This document shows, in pieces, positions 5,304-9,308 of a DNA stretch of 9,308 nucleotides. Source of the stretch: JBBSHJ01 sp038253135. Lineage in GTDB: Bacteria > Actinomycetota > Actinomycetes > Mycobacteriales > QHCD01. Under the pieces are notes generated by a model that saw only the letters and a program-made list of their open reading frames with translations, searched no databases and had not been told where the DNA came from. The DNA lies in the NCBI GenBank assembly GCA_038253135.1, contig JBBSHJ010000114.1, positions 1 through 9,308 of the forward strand, given 5' to 3'. Both the position numbers and the translations under genes were made by a program. Numbering within the stretch: position 1 is the stretch's first letter; every line of letters starts with the position of its first letter.

Positions 5304-7430
5304 ATGACCGACGAGCACGGCGACGCGGGGCGAGAGCACCGGCGCCCGTCCGCGGCGGCCGACGAGTCCACGGGTGCACCGGCACCCGGCTCCCAGCCGG
5401 CGGCTTCCCCGCCCGGCGATCCAGCGGAGGTTTCGCGGCCGCGCCGGACGCCGCCGATGAGCACGTCGACCGGTGCCGGCGGGCGGGTCGTCTCCGGCCG
5501 GTACGAGCTGATCCGCCCGATCGGGCGCGGCGCGATGGGCGTGGTGTGGGAGGCCCGCGACGTGCTGCTCGGCCGGATCGTCGCGATCAAGGAGGTCCTG
5601 CTCCCGCCCGGCCTGCCGCCGGAGGAGCAGCTCGTCGCCTGTCGGCGCACCCTGCGGGAGGCACGCGCGATCGCCGGGCTCTCCCATCCCAATGTGGTGA
5701 CGTTGTACGACGTGCTCGACGACGACGACCGCCCGTGGATCGTGATGGAACGACTCAACGCCCGCAGCCTCGCAGAGGTGATCGCCAGCAACGGCACCTT
5801 GAGCGAGCCGCGGGTCGCCACGATCGGGATGGCCGTGCTCAGCGCGCTCGAGGCCGCGCACGCGAGCGACATCGTGCACCGTGACATCAAGCCCGGGAAC
5901 ATCCTGCTGCTCGACGACGGTCGGGTGAAGCTCACCGACTTCGGTATCGCCCGCGCCGACGACGACTCGCACCTGACCCGGAGCGGGTTCCTCGTCGGCT
6001 CGCCGGCCTACATCGCGCCGGAGGTCGTGCGCGGCGGGATCGCGGGTCCGGCGGCGGATCTGTGGGGCCTCGGATGCACGCTGTACGCCGCCCTCGTCGG
6101 CTCGTCGCCGTTCGACCGCGGCTCGATGCAGGCGACGGTCACGGCTCTGCTCCGCGAGCCGAACCCGCCGCTGGCGCCAACCGGTGCCTTGGCGCCGGTC
6201 ATCGACCGCCTGCTGGAGAAGGAGCCGGAGCGTCGCATCTCGGCCGTCGAGACGCGGCGGATGCTGCTCGGCGTTGCCCGCACCTTCGACCGGCCCGGGG
6301 GCACCCAGCCGGCCGCCGGCCCACCGTCCGCCCGGCGGGAGCACCCGAGCTTTCCGAGCGGCGTACCCGCCGCACGCCCCCTGGCCACGGACGGGCAGCC
6401 ACCGCCGCGGCGAGCGCTGGGCGCCCCGGCCTCGACTCCCGCCTACGGCCAGCCACCCGTGCGCGTCACCGGACCGGGCGGGCCAGGCGGACCGCCGCCG
6501 GGGCAGGCCGGCACCGCGGGCATCGGTGGCGCGAAGCCTCCGAGGCCGCTCGGACCGGTCGGTTACACCCAGGTCGACGCCCGCGCCCGGCATGCCGGGC
6601 GGACCGTCGGCGCCGTGCTGCTGGTCCTGGTGCTGTGCGCGGGGGTAGCGCTCGGCGCCTACTGGCTGACGGGCACGTTCACCGGCGGCAGCACCAAGAA
6701 CGCCAACAGCCTGCCGGGAAGCAGCGCACCGCCCAACGCTCACGGCTCCTCGCAGCCGAACCGGTCGGGACAGCCCAAGTCGTCGGTGCCCAAGTCGTCG
6801 TCGGTGCCCAAATCCTCGACGCCCAAGTCCTCGACGCCCAAGTCCTCGACGCCCAAATCCTCGACGCCCAAATCCTCGACGCCCAAGTCCTCGTCCCACA
6901 AGTCCTCGTCCCACAAATCGTCGCCGAGCAAGCCGTCGTCAACCGCGAAGAGCTCACCGAAACGATCGAAGAAGCCTCCGTCCACGGCGATCCCGGCCGG
7001 TTACACGAAGTACGGCGACGGGCGCGGATTCACCGTGGGAGTGCCGAGCGGCTGGACCAAGTCGGTCATCGACCCCAACGTCATCGACCTCAACAACCCC
7101 GACGGCAGCGGGTTCATCCGTCTGGTCACCGGGGGCCTTCCTGGTGGCGGTGTGATCACCGGGCTGCAGAAGGGCGAGGTGGAGCTCAGCGCGCAGTACG
7201 GCGGCTACCACCGGATCCGCATCGAGCCGATGCACTACCGCAACTACCCCGCCGGGGTCTGGGAATTCACCTTCACCGGGCACGACGGCAGCGCGCGGCA
7301 CGCCGAGTACATGAGCTTCAACGTCAACGACGTCAACTACGCGATCTACGTCTCCGCGCCGAGCGACCGGTTCAGTGCCATGGTGCCGGTGCTGGACATC
7401 GCGGAGAAGACCTTCACCCTCACGTCGTGA
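5304..7430 (+). CDS. transmembrane Ser/Thr protein kinase (PknB family) with repeat linker and extracytoplasmic domain, 708 aa
   Basis: An actinobacterial receptor-type kinase. Residues 1-66 are a disordered Ala/Pro-rich leader. The kinase domain spans about 67-325: glycine loop GRGAMGVVW at 74-82, catalytic Lys96 in AIKE, HRDIKPGN at 192-199 with Asp194, DFG at 212-214, the activation segment with Thr225, and APE at 238-240. A Pro/Gly-rich juxtamembrane stretch (330-430) leads to one membrane helix at about 433-455 (VGAVLLVLVLCAGVALGAYWL). Outside are a Ser/Pro/Lys linker (463-560) with PKSST repeats and a 140-residue C-terminal domain (GYTKYGDGRGFTVGVPSGW to the end) that resembles the PsbP/LpqN-like folds found at the ends of such kinases. 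All catalytic residues are present. Targets and ligand are unknown. It is divergent from the mutase gene. The antisense strand stays open across most of it, an effect of GC bias. Confidence 0.95.
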   Translation: MTDEHGDAGREHRRPSAAADESTGAPAPGSQPAASPPGDPAEVSRPRRTPPMSTSTGAGGRVVSGRYELIRPIGRGAMGVVWEARDVLLGRIVAIKEVLLPPGLPPEEQLVACRRTLREARAIAGLSHPNVVTLYDVLDDDDRPWIVMERLNARSLAEVIASNGTLSEPRVATIGMAVLSALEAAHASDIVHRDIKPGNILLLDDGRVKLTDFGIARADDDSHLTRSGFLVGSPAYIAPEVVRGGIAGPAADLWGLGCTLYAALVGSSPFDRGSMQATVTALLREPNPPLAPTGALAPVIDRLLEKEPERRISAVETRRMLLGVARTFDRPGGTQPAAGPPSARREHPSFPSGVPAARPLATDGQPPPRRALGAPASTPAYGQPPVRVTGPGGPGGPPPGQAGTAGIGGAKPPRPLGPVGYTQVDARARHAGRTVGAVLLVLVLCAGVALGAYWLTGTFTGGSTKNANSLPGSSAPPNAHGSSQPNRSGQPKSSVPKSSSVPKSSTPKSSTPKSSTPKSSTPKSSTPKSSSHKSSSHKSSPSKPSSTAKSSPKRSKKPPSTAIPAGYTKYGDGRGFTVGVPSGWTKSVIDPNVIDLNNPDGSGFIRLVTGGLPGGGVITGLQKGEVELSAQYGGYHRIRIEPMHYRNYPAGVWEFTFTGHDGSARHAEYMSFNVNDVNYAIYVSAPSDRFSAMVPVLDIAEKTFTLTS
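6807..6896 (+). repeat. six 15-bp tandem repeats encoding the PKSST linker
   Basis: The unit CCCAA(A/G)TCCTCGACG is repeated six times in frame, the last copy drifting to PKSSS, and less regular PKSS copies flank it. It encodes the extracytoplasmic linker of the kinase just outside the membrane. Copy-number changes would alter linker length by five residues without a frameshift. Confidence 0.9.
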
Positions 7431-7445
7431 CCCGCGGTCGGCACT

Positions 7446-7461
7446 CCCGCACGGGTGCGGG
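7446..7461 (+). terminator. hairpin between the kinase and phosphorylase genes
   Basis: CCCGCA (7446-7451) pairs with TGCGGG (7456-7461) around a CGGG loop, 15 bp after the kinase stop. No T-run follows. The phosphorylase promoter lies just downstream, so a terminator here makes sense. Confidence 0.4.
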
Positions 7462-7474
7462 CCGCGTGCGCTTG

Positions 7475-7480
7475 TATTCT
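7475..7480 (+). promoter_or_regulatory. -10 element of a likely leaderless phosphorylase promoter
   Basis: TATTCT is followed by GCGGCCG and then ATG 7488, the same 7-base spacing as at the mutase start. No Shine-Dalgarno precedes the ATG. A transcription start on or beside the ATG is expected. Confidence 0.5.
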
Positions 7481-7487
7481 GCGGCCG

Positions 7488-8312
7488 ATGACCGCTGACC
7501 TCGCGCCGGACGCCGACGGCGCTGATCCGGCCGCCCTGGCGAGCGCCGGCGGTGCTGAGATCGCCCGCCTGACCGGCGTACCCGCGCACGACGTGGCCGT
7601 GGTGCTCGGCTCCGGCTGGGTTCCGGCCGCGGACGTCCTCGGCGCCGCCGACGCCGAGATCAACGTGCGGGCGCTGACCGGCTTTCCCGCGCCCCGCGCG
7701 GCCGGGCACGCGGGTCTGGTCCGTTCGGTGACGGTCGGCGATCGACGCGTGCTCGTCTTCCTCGGCCGCACCCACCTTTATGAGGGGCGCGGCGTCGCAC
7801 CGGTCGTGCACCCGATCCGCGCCGCAGCCGCCGCCGGTGTCACGACCGTGGTGCTCACCAACGCGGCGGGCGGGATCCGCGACGGCCTCTCCGTCGGCGA
7901 GCCGGTCCTGATCAACGACCACCTCAACCTCACCGGCCGATCACCGCTGGTCGGGGCGACGTTCGTCGACCTCACCGACCTCTATTCCAAGCGGCTGCGC
8001 GCGGTCGCGCAGGCGGTCGACGCCTCGCTGACGCAGGGCGTGTACGCCGCGTTGCCGGGACCGCATTTCGAGACGCCGGCGGAGATCCGGATGCTGCGCA
8101 CCGCCGGGGCCGACCTGGTCGGGATGTCGACCGCGCTCGAGGCCATCGCCGCCCGCGCGGCCGGGATCGAGGTGATGGGCATCTCGCTGGTCACCAACCT
8201 GGCCGCCGGGGTGAGCGGGGAACCGCTCAACCACGAGGAGGTCCTCGAGGCCGGCCGCACGTCCGCCGTGCGGATGGGCCGCCTGCTGGCCGATGTCATC
8301 GAGCGATCGTGA
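7488..8312 (+). CDS. purine nucleoside phosphorylase, trimeric type, 274 aa
   Basis: It splits purine (deoxy)nucleosides with phosphate into base and (deoxy)ribose 1-phosphate, for purine salvage in the cytoplasm. Family blocks are all present: phosphate-binding GSG at 41-43 in VVLGSGW, GHAG at 73-76, RTHLYEGRG at 94-102, TNAAGG at 124-129, NDHLNLTG at 143-150, PGPHFETPAEIRMLR at 190-204, GADLVGMSTALEA at 207-219 and TNLAAG at 236-241, whose Asn contacts the base in this family. Length is typical of the low-molecular-weight (trimeric, PNP/MTAP) class. An upstream GTG at 7455 is in frame but lies before the -10 box, so ATG 7488 is preferred. The gene looks intact. The next gene on the same strand starts 91 bp on. 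Confidence 0.95.
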   Translation: MTADLAPDADGADPAALASAGGAEIARLTGVPAHDVAVVLGSGWVPAADVLGAADAEINVRALTGFPAPRAAGHAGLVRSVTVGDRRVLVFLGRTHLYEGRGVAPVVHPIRAAAAAGVTTVVLTNAAGGIRDGLSVGEPVLINDHLNLTGRSPLVGATFVDLTDLYSKRLRAVAQAVDASLTQGVYAALPGPHFETPAEIRMLRTAGADLVGMSTALEAIAARAAGIEVMGISLVTNLAAGVSGEPLNHEEVLEAGRTSAVRMGRLLADVIERS

Positions 8313-8331
8313 AGGCGCGTTGGTCGACGAG

Positions 8332-8346
8332 GGAGCGGGGGCTCCC
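8332..8346 (+). terminator. short hairpin after the phosphorylase gene
   Basis: GGGAGC (8332-8337) pairs with GCTCCC (8341-8346) around a 3-nt GGG loop, 19 bp after the stop. It is small and has no T-run, so it is only a weak terminator candidate; read-through into the next gene is quite possible. Confidence 0.3.
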
Positions 8347-8403
8347 GGGAGGTCCTGGCCGCATGGTCCGAGCGAGGCGCACGGCGATCGACGGGGCCGC
8401 GCC

Positions 8404-9207
8404 ATGAGCCGCATCCTTGTCACCGGCGCGGCCGGGCGGATCGGACGCACACTCAGGCACGGCCTGGCAGGGGCGGGGTTCACGTTCCGATCGATCGACC
8501 TCACCGCGGTCGAGGATCCATTTCCCGACGAGGAGTGCGTCACGGGCGACGTCAGCGACCTCGCCCTGATGACCGAGGCCTGCCGTGACGTCGCGGCCGT
8601 CGTACACCTCGCGGCCATCCCTACCGAGGCGCCGTGGGAGCAGATCCGCCAGCACAACATCGAGGCCACGTACGCCGCCTTCGAAGCCGCCCGGATCGCG
8701 GGCGTCCCGCGCGTGGTCTTCGCCAGCTCGATCCACGCCAGCGGCTTCAGCCGGAGGGTCGAGCGGCTCGGCGTCGAGGAGGTGCCGAAGCCGGACACGC
8801 TCTACGGCGTCAGCAAGGTCTTCGGCGAGTCGCTCGGGCGGATGTACGCCGACCGCCACGGGATGCAGGTCGCGTGCGTGCGGATCGGCGCCTTCCAGGA
8901 CCGCCCGCAGGACGGCCATTCGCGGTCGATCTGGCTCAGCCCGGGCGACGCGGTCCGGTTGTTCCACGCGTTGCTGACGTCGCCGGATCTCGGCTACGCC
9001 GTCCTTTGGGGCGTGTCGGCCAACGGCACCGGCTGGCTGGACCTCGAGCCGGCCCGCCGCCTGGGCTACCCGCCGCACGACGATGCGGAGCAGGTCACCC
9101 AGGCATGGGCCGACGGCCCGGACGATCCGCTCGGCGGTTGGCTCACCGGGCGGGACGCCGATCCCGAGGTGGTCGCCGAACGCTGGGCCCGTCGGCGCGC
9201 GCACTGA
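8404..9207 (+). CDS. NAD-dependent epimerase/dehydratase (extended SDR) family protein, uronate-dehydrogenase-like, 267 aa
   Basis: A Rossmann-fold oxidoreductase of the extended short-chain dehydrogenase family. GAAGRIG at 8-14 binds NAD(P), HLAA lies at 68-71, and the catalytic set is Ser108/Ser109 in FASSIH, Tyr134 and Lys138 in YGVSK. The overall pattern (PWEQIRQHNIEATY, RVVFASS, LYGVSKVFGE, VLWGVSANGTGW) is closest to uronate dehydrogenase, which oxidises hexuronates to aldarolactones. From memory of the Agrobacterium enzyme, its substrate residues Asn, Ser and Arg fall at Ile110, Ala163 and His172 here, so another sugar-like substrate is likely. ATG 8404 directly precedes the Rossmann motif; a longer form from 8293 would overlap the phosphorylase gene and add a low-complexity leader. 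The ribosome site is weak (GACGGGG). It lies downstream of the phosphorylase gene, perhaps co-transcribed. Confidence 0.88.
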   Translation: MSRILVTGAAGRIGRTLRHGLAGAGFTFRSIDLTAVEDPFPDEECVTGDVSDLALMTEACRDVAAVVHLAAIPTEAPWEQIRQHNIEATYAAFEAARIAGVPRVVFASSIHASGFSRRVERLGVEEVPKPDTLYGVSKVFGESLGRMYADRHGMQVACVRIGAFQDRPQDGHSRSIWLSPGDAVRLFHALLTSPDLGYAVLWGVSANGTGWLDLEPARRLGYPPHDDAEQVTQAWADGPDDPLGGWLTGRDADPEVVAERWARRRAH

Positions 9208-9308
9208 TTCGCGTCGACCGCTCGGATCGACGATGCCGCGAGCACACGACCGAGCGCCAGCGAGGGAGGAGCGGAGCGGAGGAGGAGACCGAGCAGAACC
9301 AGCGCGGA
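9208..9308. other. non-coding tail with a small inverted repeat and a purine-rich tract
   Basis: CGTCGA (9212-9217) and TCGACG (9227-9232) form a 6-bp inverted repeat just past the dehydrogenase stop and may help end its transcript. From about 9261 to 9290 the plus strand is almost all G and A in GAGG/GGAG steps, like intergenic repeats I recall from actinobacterial genomes. ATG 9232 opens a frame to the window edge, but nothing marks it as a gene. Confidence 0.4.

Noticed and set aside
5133..6914. Long open frame on the minus strand that extends the mutase gene upstream through the kinase gene, about 1100 codons in all.
   Set aside because: The upstream part is Arg/Gly-rich low-complexity translation antisense to a clear kinase. 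The mutase homology starts at ATG 5132, and GC bias keeps antisense frames open.
6062..7498. Long plus-strand frame overlapping the kinase gene.
   Set aside because: It is Arg/Ala-rich with no domain and reads the repeat tract in a wrong frame; the kinase frame has full motif support.

Overview
The window is strongly GC-rich, with tightly packed genes, G/C-ending codons and several starts that look leaderless. The gene content points to an actinomycete (Actinomycetota): a PknB-type Ser/Thr kinase with an extracytoplasmic domain, an actinobacterial-style hisE-hisG pair, a group 1h-like [NiFe]-hydrogenase with hyp genes, and a stand-alone acyl-CoA mutase large chain. I cannot place it below phylum.

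Layout, left to right. (1) 1-183, minus: a piece of the [NiFe]-hydrogenase small subunit that runs off the left edge and lacks its N-terminal coding part. (2) 256-801, plus: a helix-turn-helix protein, convergent with the next pair. (3) 2002-816, minus: hypA-hypB, nickel insertion factors for the hydrogenase. (4) 2687-2165, minus: remains of hisE and hisG, joined by one deletion and with a second deletion inside hisG. (5) 5132-2944, minus: a methylmalonyl-CoA-mutase-type large chain overlapping a NUDIX hydrolase gene by one base. (6) 5133-5303: a divergent control region with a 14-bp direct repeat and a G-rich 16-bp tandem repeat. (7) 5304-7430, plus: a transmembrane Ser/Thr kinase with a Pro/Lys/Ser repeat linker and an outer domain. 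(8) 7488-8312, plus: purine nucleoside phosphorylase. (9) 8404-9207, plus: an SDR-type dehydrogenase/epimerase resembling uronate dehydrogenase. (10) 9208-9308: a non-coding tail with a purine-rich tract.

Functionally, the left end is a hydrogenase and nickel-maturation neighbourhood, the middle is histidine and acyl-CoA metabolism, and the right end is signalling plus nucleoside and sugar metabolism. The most notable signal is that three conserved coding stretches are missing within the first 2.7 kb (hydrogenase small subunit N-terminus, hisE/hisG junction, hisG interior), while every gene to the right looks full length. This is either real local decay or a series of assembly deletions; the sequence alone cannot decide. 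I do not see a convincing wholly new multi-gene system. The better leads are the deletions, the quadruplex-prone repeat before the kinase, and the mutase-NUDIX coupling.
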